Shown: in pieces, positions 39,406 through 51,821 of the stretch | Numbering within the stretch: the stretch's first letter is position 1 | Layout: every line of letters starts with the position of its first letter | Position numbers and translations under genes: made by a program | From: Tetranychus cinnabarinus | Lineage: Eukaryota > Arthropoda > Arachnida > Trombidiformes > Tetranychidae | Assembly (NCBI GenBank): GCA_022266195.1 | Contig: WHVY01000004.1 | Location: 8,263,501 to 8,327,500, forward strand | DNA length: 64,000 bases | Direction: 5' to 3' | The notes under the pieces: generated by a model | The model's database searches: none | What the model was told of the DNA's origin: nothing | Seen by the model: the letters and a program-made list of their open reading frames with translations, nothing else

Positions 39406-40240
39406 AATGTTGTCACTGTGACTATTTTTAAATTACCAAAGGCTATTGTATATTCACTTACATGCTAATCGAGATCCTGAAAATATCGAGGCCAGACGAG
39501 TTGCTAAACGTTTTTTGATCAAAACAATGGTTTACTTTTCCTGAAATGTGCCATCTGATGATGTAGAGCAAAGTAGAGAGTGTTGTCATGAAACTAATTT
39601 ACGCGAAGTCGCTGTTCATTGATGTTGGCTAACCTTATTTTTAGGCCTAATCAAAAGCCACATTCTATAATTTGTGGCTCATTAACTTGATTATGATGGT
39701 GATATTGGTTAATGAGCGGTTTAACCATCTATTGATTTCACTTGTTTAATGTTTCTGGTGTGGTTATTGGAGAGAGAAGTGAAACAAAAATAATAAAATA
39801 AACTGTAAGATTGTATTACAAATATAATATAATTTCAATAATAGTTAATTTCGATTAGTTCTGAAAGTAGAATAGGCAAAAGCTGATCGAGTGAATCCGA
39901 CCATTTAAGTGTCAATTATATCGTTTTCAATTGGTAACAAATTCATTGTTATGTGTCAAAACGCCACACTCAGGGTTGTATTTCTATTGAGATAATTTCA
40001 CTCATTGTTGGATATCAATTAAATTTTTCATTCAATTTTGCCATCTCCCATCATTGAATTATTCAATATTTATTGATCACTATTCCTCGGGCAAAAAGTA
40101 ATCTGTTGAACAGCAGTTAACACAAAAACAAAATTAAAAGAGGACAAGACTGATGATGCTGCAACATTGATTTACGTGTTAATTTCTAATTGCTCAAAAT
40201 GAACAACATCTTTGATAAATCAACTTACCTCATAAAATAC

Positions 40241-40506
40241 TACCGTGTTTCCGCACATTCTAGCACCGGGCTTAATAATGAAAATTTTCACTTCTTAAGT
40301 CATGTTGACACTCATAATTTAGCTCTGTGTCTTAAAAATGATTAAAATAAGCAAGAATCGATAACAAAAAGATATGTATCCAATGTAATAAAAACCAGTT
40401 TTAAGTTCATTTTTAAGCCACAGTGTTAAATTATGAGTGTCAACAGAGCTTAAAAGTGAACTCACTCATTAACAAGCTCGGTGCTAGAATGTGCGGAAAC
40501 ACGGTA
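40241..40506. mobile_element. Palindromic MITE with ~100-bp terminal inverted repeats
   Basis: TACCGTGTTTCCGCACATTC at 40,241 is repeated in inverse orientation ending at 40,506. The arms extend about 98 bases each (about 40,243-40,340 and 40,406-40,504), with mismatches, around a ~65-base centre. Both ends are flanked by TA, fitting a TA target-site duplication of the Tc1/mariner superfamily. There is no open frame, so the element is non-autonomous. Its transcript would fold into a long hairpin. Boundaries are seen directly; superfamily is inferred from the TA. Confidence 0.8.
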
Positions 40507-41019
40507 ACTCGTGTAGAGTGTGTAGAGATATATCCACCGGTCGTAAATAACTGATTAGTAATCACTTAGGGCTGGTATTGATTCGTGTTTTTACTCCGGT
40601 ATCTATAGAGATAATAGAGACACTGGTTTGTAATAGAAATGATAAATTAATATTAGATAATAAAGTTAAAACAATTGCATTGAAAATATTTGTAATCATG
40701 AAAAATACGCAAAACTAATAAGCAATGCTACCAGAAAAGATAAGAAAAGAAATTTGACATTTGGTAAAAATATTTGATTAACGCGCTCAATTTTACCCAG
40801 TTAAATGTGAGTAAAATGTATTGAGTCTTTCTTTAACAGTGCTTTTAATGCTATTTGACTTTTTTTGTGATGTGTTTGTCAATTAATTGATTATTTCTTT
40901 ACCATCAAATAACCTTTTCATACTCCAATTATTTAAATTTGATTTACCGCTTAGAGTTTTCCTTTCAATCTCTTTAGCCAATCAAAAATTGCTGTTTTAA
41001 TCAACTTATGGATTAGATA

Positions 41020-44000
41020 ATGGTAAAGGACCCAATGGAGTCCTCAAGTTTGCTTTCAAATAAAACGGGTTTCCTTAAGGATTCACCCAACAACATCACC
41101 ATCAATAGTAACAACAATAATAATAGTAATAATAATAACAACAACAATAACAATAATTCCAATTACAATAAGATACCCATTATGAAGGATGGAATGGCAA
41201 CCTGTTTGCGATGTGGAAATGTTGGTGTTAAAGATACCTTCTATGGTAAAGGCAAACAATACTGTTCTGCTAACTGTGTCCGAGGTCTTCTTCCGGGCGC
41301 ATCAACCTCTCGATTTGTACCCCTGTTCAAAATACCTCCGGTAACATTAGCTAATGTGGCTTCCTCATCAGCTGTAAACCAACCTCCTTCGCGCAAAATA
41401 AACCTAGTTACGACAACCATTGGGCCGACAACATTAACCAATCCCTTAACTCAAGCAAATTCACCTAAAATAAACCAAACAAGTGTAATACAATCAACAT
41501 CTTCATCAGCCTCAACAGCTACACCAAAATCTTTGACACCAACAACATCTACATCTTCAAATTCAGCAAATACATCAACTGCTCCTGCAACCTCGACATC
41601 GACATCGACATCATCATCAACCTCATTGTCATCATCAACCTCATCAACAATCACCCTATTACCATCATCTTCCTCAATCCCTCCATCACCAAGTGGCTCA
41701 TCTAGCAATAATGTCAATATACAATCTGGTGATACATCAAATCCCAAAGCAACTGAACCTGCTTCAGCAACTCAGACTGAACAGGCTAATACCAGCGGTC
41801 ATTGTTCATCTCCACTAACACCACAACCAGGACAGATTCATGGAAAGTCTAATGGAAACTCTCCTATACAACAAAAACGGAAAAAGCAGCCTCTACTAAC
41901 AGAGCAACCTAAAGTTCAAAATGAGTTAGCATCAACAAGTAATAGTGTAATAAATAGTACTGAAAAAAAGCCGGGACAAACAAATCAAGGCGAGTCTAGT
42001 AAAAGTAGCTCCAGCAGTAATAGTTCTAATCAAAAGTCAAGTAATGTCAATTCTCCTCATAAAAATACACCTAAATATCTTTCAAACTCTTTCAATTGGA
42101 TTACCATGTTGGAAAAGAACCATGATTTACTTACTGCTCCAGTTTCATCTTTCAAACACTGTCCTGTGTCAGAAGTTTGGAATAGCTTTGTCACAATTGG
42201 TCTCAAGGTAGAAGTCAAGAATCGCGATGTTCCACTGCCAAAAGCCCCAAAAGCGAAACAAGACTACTACTGGATTGCCTCTATTGTCAAAGTAGCTGGA
42301 TATTTTATATTACTCCGTTATGAAGGATTTGACACTGATGGATCTAAAGATTTTTGGATCAATTTATTTTCTAATCAGATTCATCCTATTGGTTGGTGTG
42401 CTGCTCAAGGTAAAATTTTAATACCACCGAAAATGATAGCCGATAAATGTAGTGACTGGAAGGCAGTTCTGGTTAAAAGATTAACTGGTGCACGTACATT
42501 ACCTGACAACTTTTTCAATCAAGTGAAAGAAAGTTTGAAAAGCCGTTTTAAAGTGGGGATGATTTTAGAGTGTGTTGATAAAACACGATTAAGTGCCGTC
42601 AGAGTGGCAACCATTGACAAAATAATTGGTGGTCGTCTTCATCTTAAATACGAAGGAGAAGAAGAAGATGAAGCTGGTTTCTGGTGTCACGAAAATTCTC
42701 CCTTAATCCATCCAGTTGGCTGGGCTCAAGTTATTGGGCATGAATTAAAAGCAACTCAAGACTATGCACGCTCATCATTAGACAAAACAATTCATAAAAA
42801 ATTTGACGAAAATGATGCTTATTGGTCTTTGTTTCCTGTTCAACGGCCTCATCCGTCTATTAACATGTCTGATTACCAATTTTCTGAAGGCATGAAACTT
42901 GAAGCAATAGATCCTCTGAATTTATCAAATATTTGTGTTGCAACTGTCACCAAAGTTCTTCGTAGTCACTATCTGATGATAGGAATAGACGGAATGATGG
43001 CCAATGATGGGTCAGATTGGTTTTGTTATCATGTGCTCAGTCCTAATATATTCCCTGCTGGATTCTGTATGCTTAATAACATTCCTCTGACTCCACCAAG
43101 TGGTTATAACAAAGAATTTAATTGGTTTGAATATCTGCAAGAGACACAATCTCGTGCTGCTCCGGTACATCTGTTCAAAAAAGATATACCTGTTCATGGG
43201 TTTAAAGAAGGAATGTTTATTGAAGCTGTAGATCTTATGGTGCCTCGATTAATTTGTGTAGCAACCATAATTAAAGTAGTTGGCAGATTGCTTAAAATAC
43301 ATTTCAATGGCTGGGATGAAACTTACGATCAATGGTGTGACTGTGAATCACCTGAATTATATCCTATTGGCTGGTGTCAAATGGTTGGATATCCATTAGA
43401 ACCACCTCGAGAAGGGGATTCTAGTGAAATAGCTACCTATTCGGCAGCAATCGATGGTAGATCGAGAAAGCGACATTACTTCAGAGGTCGCCATAAAAGG
43501 CGTAGACGAGGAGCCGCTTCAACTTCAAATGAAAACAGTCATATAAATTATTCAAACCCAGAACAAGCTTCTACCTCAGAACTTATCGATTCATTTTCAT
43601 CCTCATTTTCATCTATCAGCTATGATTGGTCTTCATCCCAACAAGCTGGACCTTCATCTCCCCCTACATCTATGCCTTATGCCTGTGAATCCAACAGCTC
43701 AGTGGTTGTTAAACCATCCCCAATTCAACCAATAACTCCAGCTCCAGGTCCGAGTTCAACTGCAACTAAATCTTCTGAAAGATCGGAAGATCCACGAAAT
43801 TGGTCTGTTGATGATGTTTATGATTACTTGCAAGCCAAGGATTGTGGAAATTATGCTCATTGTTTTGTTAGAGAGGTAAATTTGTTTAAATTGACGTTAA
43901 AAGTAAACGTTATTTGCTTTATTTTATTCGTTATTTTAATTATTTTTTTCATCCTATTGCAGAAAATTGATGGGTCTCGATTTTTGAAACTTACTAATGA

Positions 44001-44091
44001 TGAAGTACTCGAGTTGACATGTAAGAAATTAGGACCTTCGCTCAAAATTAATGCCTTGATCCAGTCTCTGAGAGGAAACAAACCTCAATGA
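41020..44091 (+). CDS. Sfmbt: Sfmbt, Polycomb-group MBT-repeat protein
   Basis: Two exons (41020-43875, 43963-44091) encode 994 residues. The order is: poly-Asn tract, FCS-type zinc finger (CLRCGNVGVKDTFYGKG, CSANC, residues ~68-95), a long Ser/Thr-rich linker, four MBT repeats (~365-810; FNWITML, DWKAVLV, YWSLFPV, FNWFEYL) and a SAM domain split by the intron (WSVDDVYDYLQAKDC, then GSRFLKLTNDEVLELTCKKL). FCS finger plus four MBT plus SAM is the arrangement of Drosophila Sfmbt, which binds mono- and dimethyl-lysine histone tails and pairs with Pho in the PhoRC Polycomb complex. The last MBT has the HFNGWDETYDQW core. L3MBTL2/MBTD1 lack SAM and vertebrate SFMBT lacks FCS, so Sfmbt fits best. 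Confidence 0.9.
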   Translation: MVKDPMESSSLLSNKTGFLKDSPNNITINSNNNNNSNNNNNNNNNNSNYNKIPIMKDGMATCLRCGNVGVKDTFYGKGKQYCSANCVRGLLPGASTSRFVPLFKIPPVTLANVASSSAVNQPPSRKINLVTTTIGPTTLTNPLTQANSPKINQTSVIQSTSSSASTATPKSLTPTTSTSSNSANTSTAPATSTSTSTSSSTSLSSSTSSTITLLPSSSSIPPSPSGSSSNNVNIQSGDTSNPKATEPASATQTEQANTSGHCSSPLTPQPGQIHGKSNGNSPIQQKRKKQPLLTEQPKVQNELASTSNSVINSTEKKPGQTNQGESSKSSSSSNSSNQKSSNVNSPHKNTPKYLSNSFNWITMLEKNHDLLTAPVSSFKHCPVSEVWNSFVTIGLKVEVKNRDVPLPKAPKAKQDYYWIASIVKVAGYFILLRYEGFDTDGSKDFWINLFSNQIHPIGWCAAQGKILIPPKMIADKCSDWKAVLVKRLTGARTLPDNFFNQVKESLKSRFKVGMILECVDKTRLSAVRVATIDKIIGGRLHLKYEGEEEDEAGFWCHENSPLIHPVGWAQVIGHELKATQDYARSSLDKTIHKKFDENDAYWSLFPVQRPHPSINMSDYQFSEGMKLEAIDPLNLSNICVATVTKVLRSHYLMIGIDGMMANDGSDWFCYHVLSPNIFPAGFCMLNNIPLTPPSGYNKEFNWFEYLQETQSRAAPVHLFKKDIPVHGFKEGMFIEAVDLMVPRLICVATIIKVVGRLLKIHFNGWDETYDQWCDCESPELYPIGWCQMVGYPLEPPREGDSSEIATYSAAIDGRSRKRHYFRGRHKRRRRGAASTSNENSHINYSNPEQASTSELIDSFSSSFSSISYDWSSSQQAGPSSPPTSMPYACESNSSVVVKPSPIQPITPAPGPSSTATKSSERSEDPRNWSVDDVYDYLQAKDCGNYAHCFVREVNLFKLTLKVNVICFILFVILIIFFILLQKIDGSRFLKLTNDEVLELTCKKLGPSLKINALIQSLRGNKPQ

Positions 44092-44990
44092 AATACAAGC
44101 ACATTAGGAAACAAATTAATTACATATATATTAAATACGTATATATATAAAATAATAATAGCATTTTTTAAACAACTATATCTACAACAATTGACACTCA
44201 AAGTTCTGAGATAGATCATACTTTTTTATACGTTATCACCTTTTTCGCCTGGAATAACTTATGTAAAAGGCTTGCAATATGTGTGTTGAATAAATTTAAG
44301 TTTGGTTTAAATTGAAAATGTGCAGTGAATCATCCTCATCAATTGTAATAAAAGAACGAGTTACAAAAAAAAGAATGATTTTGCTTCCTGGTTTCACCAT
44401 AATTGTCATTATCTGGAAAAGAAATAACTTTCACATGTAAATCTTTAACATCATCTTTCCTGTGATTTATTTTATACTGTTATAATCATTTTTATCATAT
44501 AAACCTTTAATGACATAAACCTCCAATATCAACGACATTGTCTTCCTCAAGTTAAAATCTTTGTTTTGGTGTGTACAACTTATACAACTGCTTAATTAAC
44601 CTCCAGAATTTTATTTACTTGGTGCTTCCTACTTGAACTAGGCATTTTGGTAATCACAGAGGCGTTCAGATTTGAATTTCGAACCAAGGTTTCAGCTAAA
44701 GTCAACCGTTATAATGGAATCAAATTGATGATCATTTATTCTCATCTTCTTGTCTTCTTCTTTCTTCAAACCAAATGAAATACTATTTTTCGCCTACATT
44801 ATGCCGCAGACCTTACAAGGTTGAAAAGTTAATTTACCTTCGAATCTGAATTTGAACAATTGTTATATCTTCTGTTCGCCCACAAAGATGGTTAATAAAG
44901 ATCAGTTTCTACTTATAATCATTCAAAGCTCATTCCTGTTCCAATCAACATCTTTTACATTTGTTTTTAGTTTACTCTTGGATTAAAAAC
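44092..44990. other. Intergenic region, Sfmbt to cuticle protein 2
   Basis: About 0.9 kb. AATAAA at 44,289-44,294 is a good polyadenylation signal for Sfmbt. No further gene is visible. Confidence 0.5.
44289..44294 (+). terminator. Polyadenylation signal of Sfmbt
   Basis: AATAAA about 200 bases after the Sfmbt stop, followed by a T/G-containing stretch. Confidence 0.45.
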
Positions 44991-45836
44991 ATGATGGTAA
45001 GTTAACAATTTACTGATTCTTTATCAACCCTATCCATAGAAGATTTTTCAATTAATATTTGTTATTTTATCTTACAGTTGTTAATTTTATTTGTGATTGG
45101 ATCAGCAATAGCTGAAGACTATATTCACGATCCAATTCAATACCAATCACAAGGCAACCAAGGATCCTACAATTTTGGATATGATACTGGTTTATACGGT
45201 TCTCATCAATTTCATCACGAAACAAAAGATGATAATGGTGTAGTTCGTGGTAAATATGGTTATACCGATCCTAATGGGAAATTGCGTTTAGTCCATTATA
45301 CATCAGGTCCCAATGGCTATCAAGTTTACCCTGATTCACCAGTAAACAGCGTTCCAGTGGCCTCTCCATCAGCTCAAGGTAGGATCTTAAAAACAAATCA
45401 AACTTTCAATTAGAAATTACATTTTTTTGTTATTTAATACTTTTCTTTCTGTCTTCTTACAGTGAGCAAAATTTCTTCGAGGATTACCTATCCAGTATCT
45501 AAAGTTGCACCCATAAAATCAGCTAGACAAATTGTTGTACCTCTGCCACCAGCCAAAACTGTCCAACGAGAACATGTAGTTACCAAGACACACTTTAGTC
45601 CGGCTGATACCTTTCGCGCTCGTTACACAAGTGGATCATTTAAAGGAACCAAACGGGCAGAGGTTAAAGGAGGCTCTGTAGTTGTTGAAGAATTACAACA
45701 ACAACAATCATCACCAGTTGTAGCAGTTAAATCACTATCTATTAAGAGTGCCAACCGTCCAATACCGATTACACCAGCTCAATACAGATCCAAATATCCT
45801 CCAGCTGGTAGATACAGTCGTTGTTACTGTGAATAG
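44991..45836 (+). CDS. Secreted cuticle protein 2 (chitin-binding RR-type)
   Basis: Three exons (44991-44996, 45078-45378, 45463-45836) join in phase to 226 residues. Exon 1 is only ATGATG before a GTAAGT donor. Exon 2 continues the signal peptide (LLILFVIGSAIAE) and carries the chitin-binding segment: YNFGYDTGLYGSHQFHHETK, VRGKYGYTDPNGKLRLVHYT and SGPNGYQVYP. This follows the Rebers-Riddiford consensus closely (G-x-Y-x-Y-x-x-P-D-G-x-x-R-x-V-x-Y-x-A, here with T). The C-terminal half is basic and Val/Pro-rich and ends in CYCE. The product is an exoskeleton protein. AATAAA at 46,156-46,161 is the probable poly(A) signal. Confidence 0.88.
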
Positions 45837-48252
45837 ATTATATTTTGTGATGATTTTTACATTTATGGATTCACGGACTTACCATTTATATTTTTGATGA
45901 CTCTTTGATCTGAATAGTGAGGAAACATGACCAATAAGCAACTTATAACTCCAACAATCATTTTAGTTTTCCTGCAAATTGATACTCAACCAGTCCCAAT
46001 CTCCATCTAATCAAATTTATTTCTTGGCCAGTGCGTTCTGTCTACGGATTTTGGCAATAATCAATCTTAATTCAATAACTTGAGTCTGAATATCGCAATT
46101 TTTTTCATTGTAAAGTGATGTTTAACTTTTCAAGCTTTTGTATTTGTCTAAAGTGAATAAACTAAAATGAAAGATTTATTTCAACCTTTTGGATGTTTTT
46201 ACAAGTTCAATGTTAAACAACTTTTACTGGTTCACAAATTGTACTCAAGTGAATTGAATTAGGCCGAAAATTGTTGATTGAATTACTTCCAAGTATCACA
46301 AGATTGTAATCAATCATTTCATCATCTTAAATCATCAACCACTATTGTCCTTACAGTTACATACTTTTAAATTAGAATTTCAATTTCACAATTTGTACCT
46401 TGTATTAGGATTTAATAATAATAATCAGTATAATAAACTAGAGACCTGAAATCAAATCAATTGTAAAGCAAGTAAGATATCGAATATGTTTCTTTATTTG
46501 TAAAACAACAATTATTACCTAAACGAGTTTTTCATCTTTTTTAATCTCAATTCAGATTTGTGTTCAAGGTTTAGTTATTGGTATTAAACAGCTATTATTG
46601 TTGCTAAATTAACTCCATTGTATCGCAATTAGTATTTTTCAATGTAGTCTAATGTATTCAATGTTACAAAAGATTGATAAGATAGACGAACACAGAAAAT
46701 TATTCTCGTTGTTTTATTTTTGTTTTAGATGCTATTTGAAGACTCATTTACCGAAGAAACATTAATTCAAGGTTAACAATCAACACCTTTAATAGTAATA
46801 GTTGAACCTACAAACATTTGCATAATTATCAATGAATTTACTTCAAGACTGCCTGACAATCACATTGGTTACGCATTTAGACGCCACGCTATGATAAATC
46901 TAAGCAAATAGTCAACCTTTTCTTTGGGTTACAATGGGAACAATGTGTTGAGCGAAATTCAAACCACTTAACTCTTTGATTTTAGAGCCGATAAAGGAAG
47001 AATCAACATGGCATTTCAGTATATAATCTATTGAAATAGCCAAAATGGTTAATCAATCAAACACTTAATCAGTCAAAGAGGTGAATATTGCGTGGTGATT
47101 CACTGATCACTCGTCTTTCAATGGCAATGAACTTGATTAGGAAATGTCCGTTCAAGTAGCAATTGTATCACAGGTCATCAAGCTTTAACTAACCAGAGCA
47201 ATAACAGTAAATGAACAGTAGTGTAAATACGGAATTGAAGATGAGTAAATATTGAAATGAAATGATAAAAGCGTCCAATGTTGAAGATGTAAAACAGCTT
47301 GCATGTAAACAATTGAAATATTTTCACCTTTACCAATTTGAAGATTAAGAAAGTCTTTATAAACGGAAAAAAATACAAAAAGGTTTTTCAAGTTTCAGAT
47401 TAGGTACAGGGAACTGGATTAATTGTGTAACGGATTATAAAGATTGTTGCAATGGCTAAGATATTTGATAATATTAAAAAGTCTTACCTTTTTTTCCTCA
47501 ACAGATAATCAAAAATGATGGACCAACACATAATAAATTGTATTCCCAAAATAAAGGCAACCTTGGATGGATTTTCCCATTATTGCTGAGTTAGCAACGG
47601 TTCATTTTGTTAACAAAGAGAGTTGAGACAAATTTGGATATAAAGTAGCTTACCTTTTTAATTGACAGTCTTGTTAAACCTTATTCCATGTGTCATTGTC
47701 AAAATTTTCATTTGAAGTAGGGTTAACGTTTAGGCGGGTAAATAACTGCATAAATTAAATCATCAATTAAACGGACACATTTAGTCAAATTGTCTATCCT
47801 TCATGTATCATTGTGTTTACCCATTTTTGTCAGGAACTTGAATTATATTTTCAAGTTCGAGGCCATTTTTATTCCTTATCACTCTTCTTATCAGTTCAAC
47901 TTGTTACTCATTTGTCTTTCAATTGGTGAACTTTTCTCTCCTTTTCTTGCTTTCTCTCTCCTTTCTACATTTCTTCCTCTGTCTGCCAGTCTGTCTGTTT
48001 CTTAATTTTTGCCTCCTTTTTTTCTGTAAATGTTTTGCAAAATCTTTGCCTCCTGTGAAGAATAGTGTGAAGAATATTTTGCTGACAGTTAATTCAATTT
48101 TAACCTGGCAACTTGCTAAGGCATTTTCAAAATTATACTCAACGTTACATCACCTTGTTTAATGGATAGTTAAACCATCCATCAATGATAATATCATTAG
48201 TTACATTTACCTCTGTTGTTCATATTTAACTGTAAAATCACTGGAAAGTCTC
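45837..48252. other. Intergenic region, cuticle protein 2 to secreted coiled-coil gene
   Basis: About 2.4 kb of AT-rich DNA. The open frames near 47,178-47,391 (minus) and 47,790-48,162 (plus) are Phe/Leu-rich translations of T-rich sequence with no domain character. Nothing else is recognised. Confidence 0.5.
46156..46161 (+). terminator. Polyadenylation signal of cuticle protein 2 gene
   Basis: AATAAA about 320 bases after the stop codon, followed by T-rich sequence. Confidence 0.4.
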
Positions 48253-51200
48253 ATGTTGATCAAATACCGAATAACTTTACCATTTATTGTCACATTGTGT
48301 TTTGCCAAATGTAAGTAAAATTTTATAACCTTTGCCTTCCATTATATTTACTTGCCTGTGCTTTTTATCACTTCTTTGCTGGTGCGATTGATTTGAACCA
48401 TAATTTTTGGATTGTGGGTTAAGTTACTGGACCAGACGATCATTTCTTCCAACCACTCTGGTGTTTATTTGTGCTATTTTGAAGCCATCAATAGTTTTTT
48501 CTGACATTGAACTCCAAAATATTACCTGTGTTGACCTGTGCTAACATGAATATTCTGAATTATCTAATTTGTTGGTTGTTTCTTCAACATCACTAAAGGC
48601 TATTCTAAAAAATATTGCAATGAAGTTATCTATTAACTCTTCCAACTTTGCCTTTAGCTAGTCTCATTTCTCGTATTAGTTCTGCAATTTCTAATCAATT
48701 TTTCAACTCTAATTCAATTTAGCTACAATTATTTTGACTTGGCAACAACCTTCATTAATTTGTAAGGTTATCTCAGGTTAAAATGATTAGAATCAATGGA
48801 GAAAATCCAACGGAAGAAATCGAAACAGTAACGTTTTCAAGCTTGGTTTATGTTTCCTGGTTCGTTGTTTACCCGAGTAATTGATTGTGTTGGTTTTATT
48901 GATATGAATGACAATCTTATGAAGCAAATAAAATTCTTATAATTGCAGAAAAAAAAGATGAAAATTTGTGAATTGACATTACCATAATCAAGGCTATTTT
49001 AAGATTATTGTCATTACTGATTTATCGGAATCTCTCCCTTGAAAAGCAAAAAAAATAATGAAACAAAAATAAAAAATACAGAAGTAAATGAAGCCGAGTA
49101 AATCAACGTTAAAATCAATATCAGTCAATAAGCAGAAAGTTAGTTGAGTGTTGCAGCGGTCGCTATTAATTGTCTTTTTGATGATCAAAGTATCTTTTGG
49201 TTTTCATTTACAATTTACTTGTTTAACGTTCACTTTTGTTTTACCTTGTTAGCTTCAAAGTCATTTCCTTAATTTTACCTTTTGACTAAATTGACAGCAA
49301 CATTGTCAACAATATTAGAGAAGCTGATAATTGTTTTGAAAAAAAGGACAGAATCGCTCAGGCAAACATCAAAACCATTATTAACTAATTGATTGATTCC
49401 AAGCAAATCATTTTACCTCAACTTTGAACTTGATTAACCAAAAATACAGTAATCATCAATCAAATACAATCTGATGTAACCCTGAACAAATCTCTTCATA
49501 GGTGTCCAGACTGGTCAATATTTTTACTTCTTTTTATTACATGGACCATTGATGTAATCATATGTACATTAGTTAATGATTTATGTTGTTAATTCCCCTC
49601 AATTTCGTGATTCAATTGTTTTACAATCCTTTTTAATCGAATCGCTTCAACATCATGTTTAACATAATCATCCATCGTTTAAACTGTCATTGACTGAATT
49701 GGCAAGAGTTGGATTAAATGCGTAAAAACAAAACACAATCAACCAATCAATCAAACCACCTTTTTTTGATCATCATTGAATATTTATTAAACACAATTCA
49801 TTTCGATTACTGTTCAATCCAAGAGTTAACTCACTGTTAAATCTCCATAGAAATTGTGGGGAAAAGCTGAAAATAACTAGACAATGTCATTAAACCTCTT
49901 CTTAATCCTAGTCTTTTATTAAATAACTTGATCAAGGATTGTAAAATGGATTCCTCTCTGTGTTAATCGAGGTTACACCAATTTATTGATTATTGTTTGA
50001 TAATAAGTTTCAATTCAACAAAGATTAGTTTACTTGTTTGACATTGAATTTCCATTGAGGAAAAATAATGAACATTTTTTTGTTAATATTACCAAAATAT
50101 TATTAACAACTCAATCAGCAATTCTCTTCACAATTTATTAACTCAAAAAATACTGATACAATCGTAAAGCTTCATATTTAACAGATTGTGTTTACCTTAT
50201 TCAAAATACTTGAGGTTATTCAATTTCTTAGTCAAAATTAATCATAATTTAATATCAGATGACAGAAGGCAACAATCAAAGACAATAAAAATTTTCTATT
50301 CGAACTTTTAACCTTGATTTTGGTTAATATCTTACTAACCAAATAATCAATTTTGATAGTCGCTGGAGCCTGGTTTTAATATGCGATTCAATATAAGGGT
50401 AGAATCTTCAAAATTAAATAATTGCTGGACTTCTGGTGCATCAAGCTTCCATTATTATTATCATTATTGAATAATTGTCTGTTGTTTAATCATATTTGTA
50501 AACTTTAGTGTTGGATTATTTTGACCAGTAAATTGTTGCAAATATTCAATTTGGTAGTTATAAGTTGAGATTTAAATGTGTTATTTGTGTATCAAACAAA
50601 TCAATTGGGAAGCACAGATTGCATTTTCATTTCAGGATAAAACCTTCAATTAAGGTAAATTGTAGGGTTTTGTTGGGTTAATCTTCACCCAATTCATTCG
50701 TTATCGTGCTATCTTAATACAGATCAATAAGAAATGAAAATAATCAATTGTTATTTCTAATTATGCTTTTACTTTTGTTTTACTTTATATTACAGGTATT
50801 ATTGGAACGCAAAGTGGATGGTATTTTCCTCCATTTGATGGTGATAAACTTCAACGTAAATCTCGAGGTCATGGTTATCATTATTCAACGACACCGAATG
50901 GACCAAATGGACAAGATCAAGAAACAAGCTTTTCAAATGAAAATTATCAATCTAATTCAATTTTAAGTTCAATGGAGAGGATTAAAAGCATTGCTGATTA
51001 TCAATCGAATCAGCTTTCTCAGGCAACAACAAAGGCAAATGAAGTTGAATACAGACTTGCTGCAGCGGTTGATCTGACCCGGCGACATCGAATGCACTTT
51101 TTTTATGGACTAATGTTGCAGTCATATAATTATATCAAAGATTTACGAGTAAAGGGACAAAAAATGGTCAAAGACATTCGTAAACAGATTAATAGATTAA

Positions 51201-51427
51201 CTCGTCTATCCCGTAAGGCAAGCAACAAGAAGTACAAGTTAAATAGCCAAATGGAGGAGATGGAGAAGCTTATGATTTCATCTAATGAGCTTGAAAATAA
51301 AATTAACCATTCTGTGGACGAGATTAATGATATACTTGAAGATTTCATGACTGAAGTCTATAAAAAGAAATCTCGAAATTTCGAGTCTAATCAAGACTAT
51401 CCAGTGCAACAGAGGATTACCTGGTAA
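48253..51427 (+). CDS. Predicted secreted coiled-coil protein, unknown function
   Basis: I do not recognise this protein. Two exons join in phase (48253-48310, 50796-51427) to 229 residues. Exon 1 encodes a classic signal peptide (MLIKYRITLPFIVTLCFAK) and ends one base into a Cys codon that exon 2 completes. Exon 2 starts IIGTQSGWYFPPFDGD, followed by a Gly/Asn/Gln-rich stretch. From about residue 80 there is a long helical, coiled-coil-like region rich in Lys, Arg, Glu and Met (IRKQINRLTRLSRKASNKKY, then MEEMEKLMISSNELENKI). The join is supported by acceptor, donor, phase and the signal peptide, but the 2.5-kb intron is not otherwise verified. The stop is at 51,425. The gene converges on the Pro/Tyr-rich gene 395 bp away. 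Confidence 0.6.
48311..50795 (+). other. Putative 2.5-kb intron of the secreted coiled-coil gene
   Basis: Runs from GTAAGT to TATTACAG. Short minus-strand open frame 48,994-49,188 has no domain features. No mobile element is recognised. Confidence 0.45.
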
Positions 51428-51821
51428 TAATTGAAAGTGGATTATGCCGTGCGGACCATTGTTTGAAAAGAGCTGCTCTTGATAACCAACTTGGATCAAT
51501 CTTTTAAAATGTAAAATGAAACGGAATCACTTCAAATATTCAACCATTTGGTGCATCAGTGAAGTTTGTACAAAGATAATCATTTTAACTGACACATTTA
51601 TATCAATGATGATCAAACTTTCAGTTGGTGACTGACCAACTTGATTTTCAATGGGTTAGTGTCAACATTTCACATCTTGTATTATATTGTGCCAATTGTG
51701 AAAATATGATATACGTTGCTGTTCAAAAGGCAAATAAAGTGAAAGAGTCTTGGTTTACATTCAATTTACTTTATTTGATATTTTTGATATTTGGAATAAA
51801 ATACAATTTATAATACAATTA

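Larger units (their letters stand above)
39059..41019. other. Intergenic region, cuticle protein 1 to Sfmbt
   Basis: Contains the cuticle gene 3' UTR, a palindromic MITE at 40,241-40,506 and the Sfmbt 5' region. Nothing else is recognised. Confidence 0.5.

Noticed and set aside
47178..47391. Two overlapping minus-strand frames rich in Phe and Leu
   Set aside because: They translate T/A-rich intergenic DNA, begin at or near alternative starts and show no signal-peptide or domain pattern.
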